A stretch of DNA of 64,000 nucleotides, taken from assembly GCF_028279465.1 (NCBI RefSeq), contig NZ_JANQNS010000001.1, positions 38,598-102,597 on the forward strand. Direction: 5' to 3'. This stretch comes from Parasphingopyxis sp. (GTDB lineage: Bacteria > Pseudomonadota > Alphaproteobacteria > Sphingomonadales > Sphingomonadaceae). Of this stretch, positions 24,935 through 33,492 are shown one piece after another (positions within the stretch are counted from its first letter, which is position 1; each line of letters opens with the position of its first letter). A program made the translations under genes and the position numbers. The notes beneath the pieces are model-generated. The model was not told the origin of the DNA and made no database searches. It saw only the letters and a list, made by a program, of their open reading frames with translations.

Positions 24935-26353
24935 TCAGGCGCGCAGCGTTTCCCACGGTCCGGTCACGGCGAGCGTGATGCCGGGCTCCTGAATGTTGAC
25001 GAACATGATCTGCCCGTCCGGGGAGAAACAGGCACCGCAGAACTCGCTTTTGTCCGCATGCGCGTTACGGGCGAAATCGTAGATCTGCCCCGATGGCGTG
25101 AGCCCGCGCAGATAATTTTCATTCTGCCCGTCCTCGCACAGGATCAGATCGCCCCAGGGCGCGACTGCGATATTGTCGCACATGTCGAGCGCATCGGCGC
25201 CGGGCGATTCGTAAACTAACGTCAGCGTGCCCGGGTCGGCCGCTTCGCCACTTTGACCTTCGGATACGCTCGGGCTGTATTTCCAGACTTGGCCCGCGCG
25301 TTGCACGCCGCCCTGGGTGCAAGTGAAGAAGATGTCGCCGCCGCTACCATCGGGCCGCACGCCATAGTCCATGCCTTCGCCACGATAAAAGCGCGCCGCG
25401 CCGGCTGCATAGCCGCGATCGGGCAGGTCGGCGTCGGTCGATTCCACATTGTCGAGATCGATCCAGTCGACGGCGAAGGACCGGCCCTGTTCGATCATGC
25501 CGAGCCCGGCGCCGCCCCAGTCGCGCGGCCAGTTGCTGGTCACGGCCGATGGCCATTCGCGGATCGCGAGCGCCTGGAGCTTGCCGCCGCGATGCAGTTC
25601 GCCCGGCGTGTCCGGGAGGAAGCGGTAGAACAGGCCCGTGCGGCTGTCCTCGGTCAGATAGATGATGCCGGTATCGGGATCGACGGCCACGGCCTCATGC
25701 ACGAAGCGACCCATGGCGGTCAGCGGCACCGGCTCGATCAGGCCATTTGCCGAAGACGGCGTCTCGAAAACGAAGCCGTGATAGCGCTGCGACTCTTCGG
25801 GCGGCTTGCGCATCGATTCTTCGCAGGTCAGCCAGGACCCCCAAGGGGTGCGCCCGCCAGCGCAATTGGCCGACGTCCCGATCAGCACGAGATAATCCTC
25901 GACGAGCTGGCCCGCGCGCATATCGTAAACGACCTTGCTGACGCCGCCGTAAAACGGACTACCGTCCGGCTTCAGCCCGTAGAGCCTGCCGTCGGGCACG
26001 CGGTCGAGCAGTGCGTTGTTCGCCCCGAACGGGCTGCCATGTGTCGTGTCCGGCCAAATTTCGTGATTGCGCATCAGGATGCAGCGGTCGGCGCTCGTCG
26101 GATCGGCGAAACAGGCCATGCCGTCGGGCCGGCCGGGACGGAAGAAACCATCGGCCATCGCGTCGCCCGTCCGCGAAACGACCGAATAGGCGAAGCCGTC
26201 GGGCAGATCGAGCAGCCCGGCCGGGTCGGTGGTCAGGCTGGTCGGCCGCTGCGCCGAGGGGGTGACGGCGGTCAAGCCGCCCAGCGCGATTGTGGAATAG
26301 AACAGGCCGGCCGCCTGTCCATATCGGAGGAAGCTACGACGGGAGAGTGTCAT
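24935..26353 (-). CDS. PhoX-family phosphatase-like protein, Tat-exported
   Basis: Protein of 472 aa in the PhoX / DUF839 family of beta-propeller alkaline phosphatases, which use calcium and iron. The Tat signal SRRSFLR sits right after the start, indicating folded export with cofactors. Family segments are RNHEIWPDTTHGSPFG, CAGGRTPWGSWLTCEE, GRFVHEAVAVDP and DNIAVAPWGDLILCEDG. A GTG 15 bp upstream is an alternative start. It may be first gene of an operon with the two binding proteins, which would make a phosphate-scavenging role plausible, but no pho box was identified. Confidence 0.88.
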   Translation of the reverse strand: MTLSRRSFLRYGQAAGLFYSTIALGGLTAVTPSAQRPTSLTTDPAGLLDLPDGFAYSVVSRTGDAMADGFFRPGRPDGMACFADPTSADRCILMRNHEIWPDTTHGSPFGANNALLDRVPDGRLYGLKPDGSPFYGGVSKVVYDMRAGQLVEDYLVLIGTSANCAGGRTPWGSWLTCEESMRKPPEESQRYHGFVFETPSSANGLIEPVPLTAMGRFVHEAVAVDPDTGIIYLTEDSRTGLFYRFLPDTPGELHRGGKLQALAIREWPSAVTSNWPRDWGGAGLGMIEQGRSFAVDWIDLDNVESTDADLPDRGYAAGAARFYRGEGMDYGVRPDGSGGDIFFTCTQGGVQRAGQVWKYSPSVSEGQSGEAADPGTLTLVYESPGADALDMCDNIAVAPWGDLILCEDGQNENYLRGLTPSGQIYDFARNAHADKSEFCGACFSPDGQIMFVNIQEPGITLAVTGPWETLRA

Positions 26354-26459
26354 GAGGGGAACATCCACGCTAATTTATCGAACGAAACAATATAGTAGCG
26401 CGGAAATATGACAGGGAAAACAGTCCTGCGGCCCTTCACTGTCGCTACGGAAGCTTCGG

Positions 26460-26488
26460 GGAAAAAAGGCGCCCCGCGCCTTTTTTCC
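26460..26488 (-). terminator. Rho-independent terminator after tRNA-Leu
   Basis: A perfect 13-bp stem, GGAAAAAAGGCGC and its complement, with a 3-base loop. Read leftward the 3' arm contains six T. It begins 7 bases after the encoded CCA end of the tRNA. Confidence 0.85.
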
Positions 26489-26495
26489 GTGAGAC

Positions 26496-26582
26496 TGGTG
26501 CGGACGGCGGGACTCGAACCCGCACTCCCTTACGGGAAGCAGATTTTAAGTCTGCAGCGTCTACCGGTTTCGCCACGTCCGC
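26496..26582 (-). tRNA. tRNA-Leu (anticodon UAA)
   Basis: 87-nt leftward gene. Acceptor stem GCGGACG pairs with CGTCCGC, followed by discriminator A and an encoded CCA. The anticodon arm is GCAGA-CTTAAAA-TCTGC with anticodon TAA. A long variable arm (CTTCCCGTAAGGGAG) and the GGTTCGAGTCC T-loop confirm a class II leucine tRNA. Confidence 0.96.
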
Positions 26583-26638
26583 ATGGCGCGCAGGGGTGGC
26601 CGAACTCGCCGGTTCTTACAAGCGCAAATACGCCGCGC

Positions 26639-26917
26639 TTAGAAGTTGAGACGCTCGCGCATCTCCTTGCCCGGCTTGAAATAGGGCACGCGCTTGGCGG
26701 GCACGGCGACCGACTCGCCGGTGCGCGGATTGCGACCGATGCGCGCCTTGCGCTGACGGGTCGAAAAAGCGCCGAAGCCGCGCAGCTCGACACGGCCTCC
26801 ATTCGCCAGTTGTTCGGTAATGGCGTTGAAAAAACAGTTGACCAGGCGTTCGATATCCTTGGTCGACAAGTCCGGATTCTCCGCCGCGATCTTCTGAACA
26901 AGTTCGGATCGGATCAT
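26639..26917 (-). CDS. ihfB: Integration host factor, beta subunit
   Basis: HU/IHF-family DNA-bending protein of 92 aa. The beta-arm region [23 protein letters not shown] and the N-terminal [11 protein letters not shown] match IHF-beta. It works as a dimer with IHF-alpha, encoded elsewhere. In alphaproteobacteria it commonly follows rpsA, as here, with 296 bp and a strong terminator between them, so it probably has its own promoter. That upstream interval is AT-rich compared with its surroundings. Confidence 0.95.
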   Translation of the reverse strand: MIRSELVQKIAAENPDLSTKDIERLVNCFFNAITEQLANGGRVELRGFGAFSTRQRKARIGRNPRTGESVAVPAKRVPYFKPGKEMRERLNF

Positions 26918-27124
26918 AATGGCATTCCCCCAAAGGCCAATCGTTGCGACACATACGCATGACTTTTGTCATTGCAGCACCGCCGTGCATATATATTCAT
27001 GCTTGCGGCAAATGCCTGTTGGTAATGTTCCGCTTTCGTAATTTTTTCAAGGCGAACGGCGCGGATTCGCGGTGGATCGGTGCCAATATCGCATGATTCC
27101 GTAGCATTTTGACACGGATCGGCG

Positions 27125-27184
27125 AAAAAAACAGGCCCGCGCTCGCAAATCCGGTGTGAAACCGAGCTTCGAGTCGCGGGCCTG
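27125..27184 (-). terminator. Terminator of the rpsA transcript
   Basis: Outer stem CAGGCCCGCG / CGCGGGCCTG (27132-27141 and 27175-27184) with inner pairing GCTCG / CGAGC, followed on the minus strand by seven T. It begins 29 bp after the rpsA stop codon. Confidence 0.8.
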
Positions 27185-27212
27185 ATTTTCGCCTGACAGT
27201 CAGGCGGCGAGA

Positions 27213-28913
27213 CTATTTCTCGTCGCCGTCCTTCTGCTTGAGCGCCTCGCCGAGAATGTCGCCAAGGCTGGCGCCAGAGTCCGTCGAACCATATTGCTTC
27301 ACGGCCTGCTTCTCTTCGGCAACCTGCAGCGCCTTGATCGAGAAGTTCGGCTTCTTGGAGCGATCGAAACCGACAACCATCGCGTCGAACTTCTGGCCGA
27401 CCTGGAACCGGTCCGGACGCTGCTCGTCGCGGTCGCGGCCAAGATCGGCGCGCTTGACGAAGCCTGTCGGGCCATCGTCGCCGACCTGAACATCAAGGCC
27501 GCCGTCGCGCACGTCGAGAACGGTGACCGTCGCCACCTTGCCCTTGCGCAGATCGCCGCTGTCGGTCGTCGCGCCGCCGCGTTCGAGCTGCTTGATGCCG
27601 AGGCTGATGCGTTCCTTTTCCGGATCGACATCGAGGACCACGGCTTTGACCGTTTCGCCCTTGTGATGCAGGTCGAGCGCTTCTTCGCCCGAAACGCCCC
27701 AGCTGATGTCCGACATGTGAACCATGCCGTCGACATCGCCGTCGAGACCGATGAACAGGCCGAATTCGGTGGCGTTCTTGACTTCGCCTTCGACTTCGGT
27801 GCCGACCGGATAGCGCTCGGCGAAGCTGTCCCACGGATTGTCCTGCGCCTGTTTGAGACCAAGGCTGATCCGGCGCTTCTCTTCATCGACTTCGAGAACG
27901 ACAACTTCGACCTGCTCCGAGGTCGAGACGATCTTGCCCGGATGGACGTTCTTTTTCGTCCAGCTCATCTCGGAAACGTGAACCAGGCCTTCGATGCCCG
28001 ATTCCAGCTCGACGAACGCGCCATATTCGGTGATGTTCGTGACCCGGCCGGTGAAGCGGGCATCGACCGGATATTTGGCCGAAGCGCCTTCCCACGGATC
28101 GGTTTCGAGCTGCTTCATGCCGAGGCTGATGCGCTGCGTCTCGCGGTTGATGCGGACGATCTGTACGGTGACCTTGTCGCCGATATTCACCATCTCGGAC
28201 GGGTGGTTGATCCGCTTGTAGCTCATGTCGGTGACATGCAGCAAACCGTCGATGCCTCCGAGATCAACGAACGCACCATAATCGGTGATGTTCTTGACGA
28301 CGCCCTCGATCACCTGGCCCTCGGTAAGGCTCTGGATCAGATCGCTGCGCTGTTCGGCGCGCGTCTCTTCGAGAACGGCGCGGCGAGAAACGACGATATT
28401 GCCGCGGCGGCGATCCATCTTCAGAATCTGGAACGGCTGCGGAATGTCCATCAGCGGAGTGACGTCGCGCACGGGGCGGATATCGACCTGGCTGCCGGGC
28501 AGGAAGGCCACGGCGCCGCCGAGATCGACCGTGAAGCCGCCTTTGACGCGGCCAAAGATCGTACCCTCGACGCGGGCTTCCTTGTCATATTCGGCTTCTA
28601 GCCGATCCCAGGCGGCTTCGCGACGGGCGCGGTCGCGGCTCAGCATCGCTTCGCCATTGGCGTTCTCGACGCGGTCGACATAGACTTCGACCTCGTCGCC
28701 GACATTCAGTTCGGCCTTCTGGCCCGGGCTCGCAAATTCGCGCAGCGGCACACGGCCTTCGGATTTCAGGCCGACATCGATGACGGCCAGATCATTTTCG
28801 ATACCGGTGACGGTCCCTTTGACGACGCGGCCTTCGAAGCCGTCGGAATCGCCCAGGGTCTCGTTGAGCAGTTTTTCAAAATCGTCCCGCGTGGGGTTCG
28901 GCGCAGTTGCCAT
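27213..28913 (-). CDS. rpsA: 30S ribosomal protein S1
   Basis: Ribosomal protein S1, 566 aa, with six S1 RNA-binding repeats. Repeats 3-6 show the typical GAFVDLGG.DGLLHVTDMS and GAFVELESGIEGLVHVSEMS patterns. It helps mRNA dock on the 30S subunit. The ATG at 28913 is chosen because AAGGA lies about 10 bases upstream; an in-frame ATG six codons earlier overlaps that site. The downstream end of the aroA-cmk-rpsA cluster. The C-terminus ends in a charged tail (QKDGDEK). Confidence 0.97.
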   Translation of the reverse strand: MATAPNPTRDDFEKLLNETLGDSDGFEGRVVKGTVTGIENDLAVIDVGLKSEGRVPLREFASPGQKAELNVGDEVEVYVDRVENANGEAMLSRDRARREAAWDRLEAEYDKEARVEGTIFGRVKGGFTVDLGGAVAFLPGSQVDIRPVRDVTPLMDIPQPFQILKMDRRRGNIVVSRRAVLEETRAEQRSDLIQSLTEGQVIEGVVKNITDYGAFVDLGGIDGLLHVTDMSYKRINHPSEMVNIGDKVTVQIVRINRETQRISLGMKQLETDPWEGASAKYPVDARFTGRVTNITEYGAFVELESGIEGLVHVSEMSWTKKNVHPGKIVSTSEQVEVVVLEVDEEKRRISLGLKQAQDNPWDSFAERYPVGTEVEGEVKNATEFGLFIGLDGDVDGMVHMSDISWGVSGEEALDLHHKGETVKAVVLDVDPEKERISLGIKQLERGGATTDSGDLRKGKVATVTVLDVRDGGLDVQVGDDGPTGFVKRADLGRDRDEQRPDRFQVGQKFDAMVVGFDRSKKPNFSIKALQVAEEKQAVKQYGSTDSGASLGDILGEALKQKDGDEK

Positions 28914-29119
28914 GGATAAACAGTCCTTCAATTTTTCGTTTCAGGCCATCCGGTTGTCTCCGGAGGTCTTGGAACAAAGCTGCGGCGCCGGCCTCATGCC
29001 GGCCCCGCATCCATCGGCCGTTTCGTTCGCAAAAGCCCGCCTCATGCTAGACGCACAAAACGCACCAGAGCCGCGGCGCATGCGCCGCTGCCTGATACGT
29101 TGCTGGGTGGATGCGGTTC

Positions 29120-29749
29120 TTACCGCTTACCCGTCCGAGCTTCTACGAGCGCAATCGCCCGCTGGACGGCCGCGGATATAGTCAGGTTCGTCGTGTCGAG
29201 CAAGTCCGCATCGTCCGCGCGTTTCAGGGGCGCGCTGGCGCGTTCGGAGTCGCGGCGGTCGCGGGCTTCGATATCGGCGAGAATGGCGGCGCGATCGGCA
29301 TCGGGATTGTCCTGCACCTCGTCCCTGTACCGACGGTCGGCGCGGGCCTCCGCGCTCGCTTCGACGAACAGCTTGGCATGGGCGTGCGGCGCGATCACCG
29401 TGCCGATATCGCGCCCGTCGAGCACCGCGCCGCCCGGTTGGTCGGCGAACGCCTTTTGCCGCTCGATCAGCGCCGCGCGTACGACCGGATGGACCGACAC
29501 GCGCGAGGCGTATGTGCCCGCCGTTTCGCTGCGCAGCTCCGGATCGTCGAGCAATATATCCGGAAAATCGCAGCCGGCGAGCGCGTCCACCGGATCGTCC
29601 GGATCGCCGTCCGCGCGCAATACGCTGACGCCGACGGCGCGGTAGAGCAGCCCAGTATCGAGCCATGGCAGGCCAAAATGGGCCGCGAGCGCGCGGGCGA
29701 TCGTGCCCTTGCCGGATGCGGCGGGTCCGTCGACGGCGATCACGGTCAT
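29120..29749 (-). CDS. cmk: Cytidylate kinase
   Basis: CMP/dCMP kinase of 209 aa with P-loop GPAASGKGT (residues 8-16), the LDTGLLYRAV nucleotide-binding segment and the DGRDIGTV motif. This is the intact copy. Its first 33 codons are also present, diverged, at 30967-31062 next to aroA. The ATG overlaps the stop of the alpha/beta hydrolase gene by 4 bp, replacing the usual overlap with aroA. 206 bp separate it from rpsA; a short hairpin with GCCGGC arms lies in that gap. Confidence 0.96.
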   Translation of the reverse strand: MTVIAVDGPAASGKGTIARALAAHFGLPWLDTGLLYRAVGVSVLRADGDPDDPVDALAGCDFPDILLDDPELRSETAGTYASRVSVHPVVRAALIERQKAFADQPGGAVLDGRDIGTVIAPHAHAKLFVEASAEARADRRYRDEVQDNPDADRAAILADIEARDRRDSERASAPLKRADDADLLDTTNLTISAAVQRAIALVEARTGKR

Positions 29750-30753
29750 GGGATATCGTTCCGAGCGAGCCAGCCGCTCAATATCGCTTCGGTTTCCAGC
29801 GGTCGGTCGCTCATAAATCCATGTGATCCGCCCGGAACGACTGCCAGCTCCGCACCGGGCGCGAGTCGCACAAAATCCTGCACGGTATCGATGCGCGCGG
29901 AATCATATTGGCCGATCAGAAAAAGGATGCGTGTCCCATCCACGTCGCGCAGCAAATGGGTGGCGTCATAGGTGCGCAGCGTGCCGGTCGAGCTGAATTC
30001 GCTCGGTCCCCACATGCCGCGATAGATGACCGGATTGGGGCCATTGCCGCCAACCCGCGCGGCATAAGCGCGCGCCGCCTCGCTGGATGGGACACGCTCA
30101 TAATAGCGCGAATAGAGCATAGTGAAGACCGCAATGCATTGTTCCGGTGATGGCGGATCATCGCTTTCACAGGCTTCCAACACAGGGTGCATCTCTTCTG
30201 GCAAGTCGGCGATCAGCAGGTTAGCATCGGTGATCCAGTGCGGTGTCGAGATGAAAGTGCCGCCCAGCACCGTCGATGCGCTATGCTGCGAATAGCGGGC
30301 GGTATACTCAAGCGCGATTGCAGAGCCCCAGCTCATACCAACAATGTGCCACCGATCCACGCCTAGCGTCTGTCGGATCGTCTCCAGCGTATCGACAAAG
30401 CGTTCGACGCGCCAATTGGCCGGATCATTGGGCCGGTCGGAACGCCCGCTGTCCAACTGGTCATACATGATGACAGGGCGGTCACTGGCGAGGCCGAGCA
30501 TTGCCGCAAAGCCGTTATGGATGCCACCCGGGCCGCCGTGGAGAAAGATGGCCGGTATGGCGTCAGACGCTAGATCGCCATTGATCCGCACATAAACGCG
30601 CCCCCCCTCTACCGGGATCATCACTTCGCGGTCGGGATCGGCATAAGGTTGGACCGGGCGCGCTTGCCCGGCCTGTCCGGGGCCTGCCACAAACAGGGCT
30701 AGCGCGCCAAAAAATAGGGCTAGTATGCGCAGGGAAGCGTTTGCGACTATCAT
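29746..30753 (-). CDS. Exported alpha/beta hydrolase, proline-iminopeptidase-like
   Basis: Alpha/beta hydrolase of 335 aa with a signal peptide (about 1-31). The oxyanion-hole segment FLHGGPGG and the nucleophile elbow GMSWGS are those of the S33 proline iminopeptidase group; YDQLDSGRSD also fits, and the C-terminal PGGSHGF supplies the catalytic histidine. It is inserted in the aroA-cmk operon and overlaps cmk by 4 bp. It is probably co-transcribed with these housekeeping genes. Signs of acquisition: flanking duplicated cmk sequence and an adjoining decayed gene. Substrate unknown. Confidence 0.87.
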   Translation of the reverse strand: MIVANASLRILALFFGALALFVAGPGQAGQARPVQPYADPDREVMIPVEGGRVYVRINGDLASDAIPAIFLHGGPGGIHNGFAAMLGLASDRPVIMYDQLDSGRSDRPNDPANWRVERFVDTLETIRQTLGVDRWHIVGMSWGSAIALEYTARYSQHSASTVLGGTFISTPHWITDANLLIADLPEEMHPVLEACESDDPPSPEQCIAVFTMLYSRYYERVPSSEAARAYAARVGGNGPNPVIYRGMWGPSEFSSTGTLRTYDATHLLRDVDGTRILFLIGQYDSARIDTVQDFVRLAPGAELAVVPGGSHGFMSDRPLETEAILSGWLARNDIP

Positions 30754-30765
30754 ACTGTATCCCGA

Positions 30766-30966
30766 GCTCTCTTCCGCTGTTTAGCACGCGCCATATGCCG
30801 AACAACGATATTACATTCCAGACATTTTGCAGCGAAAAGCTGGCCCAGTTCACATTGACCATCAGCGACTAGGCAAGCAGCAGCGAGCCGGCAATATTCA
30901 TGCAGTTATAGAAAATCCCAATGGCTTGTTGAGCGCATTGGTGTAGAAATCGGCGAACACAATCCG
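30766..30966 (-). pseudogene. Decayed small membrane-protein gene (CBU_0592-like, tentative)
   Basis: Read leftward after the cmk remnant, the DNA encodes hydrophobic stretches such as NIAGSLLLA, then an in-frame stop, then SLMVNVNWASFSLQNVWN and VISLFGIWRVL. The first part (FADF) is in another frame, so at least one frameshift and one stop are present. The pattern resembles the CBU_0592-like membrane family from memory; this needs a profile search. It directly precedes the hydrolase gene. Confidence 0.5.
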
Positions 30967-31062
30967 CCCGGTATCGAGCCAGGGCAGGCCGAAATGCGCC
31001 GCAAGCGCCCGGGCGATCGTGCCCTTGCCCGATGCGGCGGGTCCGTCGACGGCGATGATCAT
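30967..31062 (-). pseudogene. cmk: Duplicated 5' fragment of cmk
   Basis: From the ATG at 31062, which overlaps the aroA stop by 4 bp (the normal aroA-cmk arrangement), the sequence encodes [15 protein letters not shown] and continues to LDTG, then leaves cmk homology. It aligns with the first 33 codons of the intact gene at 29651-29749, with about eight substitutions and one missing codon. Read through, it makes a 54-residue open frame ending at 30898 that lacks most of the kinase. Confidence 0.9.
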
Positions 31063-32402
31063 GCGACCGTCGCTCCCAGATCCTCCAACATCGGCGGAAA
31101 GCTTGGAAAACTCGTGGCGATCGGCCGGATATCGTCGATCTTCACGCCATGCGCCGAGACGAGACCCGCAACGGCGAAGCTCATCGCGATCCGGTGATCA
31201 AGCTCGGCGGCGATGGTCGGGGTTGCATAATCGCCGCGCAGTTTCTCGCCGCCCGAGCCGGTGATCGTCAGCCCGTCCTCGCTTTCCTCGACCGGCACAC
31301 CCAGTTGCTTAAGCCCGCGTGCCATGACCGCGAGTCTGTCCGATTCCTTGTGGCGAAGCTCGCCAAGACCCGTGCAGACGGTCTTCCCTTCCGCCAGTGC
31401 GGCGGCGATGAACAGAATCGGGAATTCGTCGATCATCCGCGGTGCGATGTCCGGCGGGACTTCGATGCCGGTCAATGCGCTGTGTTTGACATGGATATCA
31501 GCCACAGGCTCGCCGCCGACATCGCGCTCATTACCATAGCTGATATCGGCGCCCATTTCGCGCAGAACCTCAATCAGCCCGGCGCGCGTTTCGTTGATGC
31601 CGACATGCCGGACCCAGATATCGGAATCCGGCACCAGCAGCGCCGCAACCATCGGAAAGGCGGCGGAGGAGGGGTCGCCGGGAACGCTCATCATCGGTTG
31701 CGGGTGCAGTTCCGCTTCGCCCGTCACGGCGATGACCCGCTCGCCATCGACCTCTTCGATGTTCACCTCTGCGCCAAAGCCGTTCAGCATCCGTTCGCTA
31801 TGGTCGCGCGTGCGCTCAGGCTCGATCACCTTGGTGATGCCGGGCGTGTTGAGCGCGGCCAGCATGATCGCGGATTTCACCTGTGCCGAAGCGACGGGCA
31901 GACGATATTCGATCGGCACGGCCGGCACGCGGCCATGCACCATCAGCGGCATTCTGTTCTCCGGCGTCACCGAGAAATCCGCGCCCATGGTCGAGAGCGG
32001 CGTGATCACGCGGCCCATCGGACGCTTCGACAAGGATGGGTCGCCGATAAATGTCGCGGTGATCGCATGGCTCGCGACCAAGCCCATCAGCAGCCGCGCG
32101 CTCGTGCCCGAATTGCCCATATCGAGCGCTGTTTCCGGCTGGAGAAGCCCGCCCACGCCGACGCCGTTCACCACCCAGTTGCCGTTCGAATCCTGGCCGA
32201 TCTGCGCGCCCATCGACCAGAGCGCGGCGACGGTTGCGAGCACATCCTCGCTTTCCAGCAGTCCTTCGATCCGGCTCTCGCCGACCGCCATGGCCGAGAG
32301 GATCAGGGCGCGGTGGCTGATTGATTTGTCGCCCGGCACGCGGGCATAGCCGCGCAGCGGCCCATGCGCGGAAAAAGTGCGGGAAATCGGCGTTTCTGAC
32401 AT
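31059..32402 (-). CDS. aroA: 3-phosphoshikimate 1-carboxyvinyltransferase (EPSP synthase)
   Basis: EPSP synthase of 447 aa in the shikimate pathway, joining shikimate-3-phosphate and phosphoenolpyruvate. The binding motif PGDKSISHR (residues 23-31) and NSGTSARLL (PEP site) are present; [10 protein letters not shown] and the C-terminal [10 protein letters not shown] match class II bacterial enzymes. The frame extends upstream, but AAGGA about 6 bases before the ATG at 32402 fixes the start. It is divergent from the TIGR02300 gene and heads the split aroA-cmk cluster. Confidence 0.96.
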   Translation of the reverse strand: MSETPISRTFSAHGPLRGYARVPGDKSISHRALILSAMAVGESRIEGLLESEDVLATVAALWSMGAQIGQDSNGNWVVNGVGVGGLLQPETALDMGNSGTSARLLMGLVASHAITATFIGDPSLSKRPMGRVITPLSTMGADFSVTPENRMPLMVHGRVPAVPIEYRLPVASAQVKSAIMLAALNTPGITKVIEPERTRDHSERMLNGFGAEVNIEEVDGERVIAVTGEAELHPQPMMSVPGDPSSAAFPMVAALLVPDSDIWVRHVGINETRAGLIEVLREMGADISYGNERDVGGEPVADIHVKHSALTGIEVPPDIAPRMIDEFPILFIAAALAEGKTVCTGLGELRHKESDRLAVMARGLKQLGVPVEESEDGLTITGSGGEKLRGDYATPTIAAELDHRIAMSFAVAGLVSAHGVKIDDIRPIATSFPSFPPMLEDLGATVA

Positions 32403-32584
32403 GTTGGTCCTTGCTTTGGACGGAGAGGCATGGTCTGACATTCCTGCGCAATATGGTCGCACGGGCCGGACCCTGTTCAAACGGGACTTGGCTTTTGACA
32501 GTGGCAATCCCATGTGGCAAGCGCGCGCCCGATCCGGGCAATAGACGCCCGAATATTTTCCGAAGAGATGAGAGACAATATCCA

Positions 32585-32935
32585 ATGGTGAAGCCAGAAT
32601 GGGGCACGAAGCGGACCTGTCCGAAATGCGGCGCCCGCTTTTACGATCTCGGCGAAGACGATCCCGTTACCTGCATCGAATGCGGGGCGGAATGGGAGCC
32701 CGAACCCGTGCTGAAGTCCAAACAGCCGGTCATTTTCGACGACGATAAAAAGGACGACAAGGACAAGAAGGACGATGCCGATCTGTCCGGCGACGATGAC
32801 GACGATGAGGATCTCGTCGCCGATGTTGATGAAGATGCGGACATCAATCCGGACGATGAGGTCGATCTGGGCGGGGACGACGATATTCAGGTCGACACCA
32901 GCTCCAGCGACGATGACAAGGAAGACGATAGCTAG
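32585..32935 (+). CDS. TIGR02300 family protein: zinc ribbon with acidic tail
   Basis: Alphaproteobacterial protein of unknown role, 116 aa. The N-terminal half has a four-cysteine zinc ribbon (CPKC and CIEC) around the family hallmark ARFYDLGEDDP. The C-terminal half is almost all aspartate, glutamate, lysine and serine, with runs such as DDDDDED, and must be disordered. It is divergent from aroA (182 bp), the usual arrangement in this class. Likely binds a basic partner such as RNA-binding or ribosomal proteins, by inference only. Confidence 0.9.
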   Translation: MVKPEWGTKRTCPKCGARFYDLGEDDPVTCIECGAEWEPEPVLKSKQPVIFDDDKKDDKDKKDDADLSGDDDDDEDLVADVDEDADINPDDEVDLGGDDDIQVDTSSSDDDKEDDS

Positions 32936-32956
32936 AAATTAAGCTATCTTGCGTAT

Positions 32957-32990
32957 TGCGGGCGGCGGCGTTACATGCGCCGCTCCCGCA
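32957..32990 (+). terminator. Hairpin between TIGR02300 gene and tRNA-Ala
   Basis: TGCGGG-CGGCG pairs with CGCCG-(CT)-CCCGCA, 11 bp with a 2-base bulge and a 10-base loop. No T-run follows, so it may attenuate or mark a processing point just before the tRNA. Confidence 0.4.
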
Positions 32991-32996
32991 TCTGAT

Positions 32997-33072
32997 GGGG
33001 CCGTAGCTCAGCTGGGAGAGCGCTACACTGGCAGTGTAGAGGTCAGGGGTTCGATCCCCCTCGGCTCCACCA
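32997..33072 (+). tRNA. tRNA-Ala (anticodon GGC)
   Basis: 76-nt gene with acceptor GGGGCCG / CGGCTCC, D-loop AGCTCAGCTGGGAGAGC, anticodon arm CTACA-CTGGCAG-TGTAG giving GGC, T-arm with GGTTCGATCCC, discriminator A and encoded CCA. Confidence 0.97.
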
Positions 33073-33118
33073 GTTTTCGGAGAAAGAAATCGTCCGGGGG
33101 GACGATTTCCCGAAAACT
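33072..33118 (+). terminator. Double-stem hairpin directly after tRNA-Ala
   Basis: The outer stem AGTTTTCGG / CCGAAAACT (33072-33080, 33110-33118) encloses an inner stem AAATCGTCC / GGACGATTT (33087-33095, 33100-33108) with a G4 loop. It begins at the last base of the CCA and is the likely tRNA terminator, although no T-run follows. Confidence 0.6.
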
Positions 33119-33492
33119 CCCCAAGCGATAGCGAGGGGCATTCCACCAACTCATCCGAAACTTTTCACCCGCCTGCCTGCGCGACGGACGTTTATCCGAT
33201 CGCGCGTGCCGTCATGCGCTAACATCCGCACGGGCCGCTAATCGATTATTGCCCTCTACCGCCAGAAAATAAGCGTTTTCGGGGCTTTTTTGCGCTTTCA
33301 CGACGCTTGTCGATGCTCACGCCGCCTTCGCCGAAAACGGGAACATTGTTTTCGCGGCATGGCATATACCGCTCTCCATAAACCGATTTGGTGAAATTAT
33401 CGAATGCAGGGGCACGGCATTCGGACCTAGCTGGCGAACCTCGCTGGCACGGTTCGGAGATGGGAGTTTGTCGGAGAGTCCAGGGAGGCTGC
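33119..33492. other. Gene-free interval before the DJ-1/PfpI gene
   Basis: 374 bp with no credible coding frame on either strand. A T-run (TTTTTT) near 33285 follows a GC-rich stretch but no clear stem. Only the GGGAGG ribosome binding site at its right end is recognised. Confidence 0.5.

Noticed and set aside
25253..26395. 380-codon open frame antisense to the PhoX-like gene
   Set aside because: Shadow frame; the opposite strand has the Tat signal and family motifs.
27294..28601. 435-codon open frame antisense to rpsA
   Set aside because: Arises from strong codon bias of the S1 gene; no motif and no ribosome binding site.
29120..31062. Composite transposon around the alpha/beta hydrolase
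   Set aside because: The flanking repeats are pieces of cmk in direct orientation, and no transposase or terminal inverted repeats were found.
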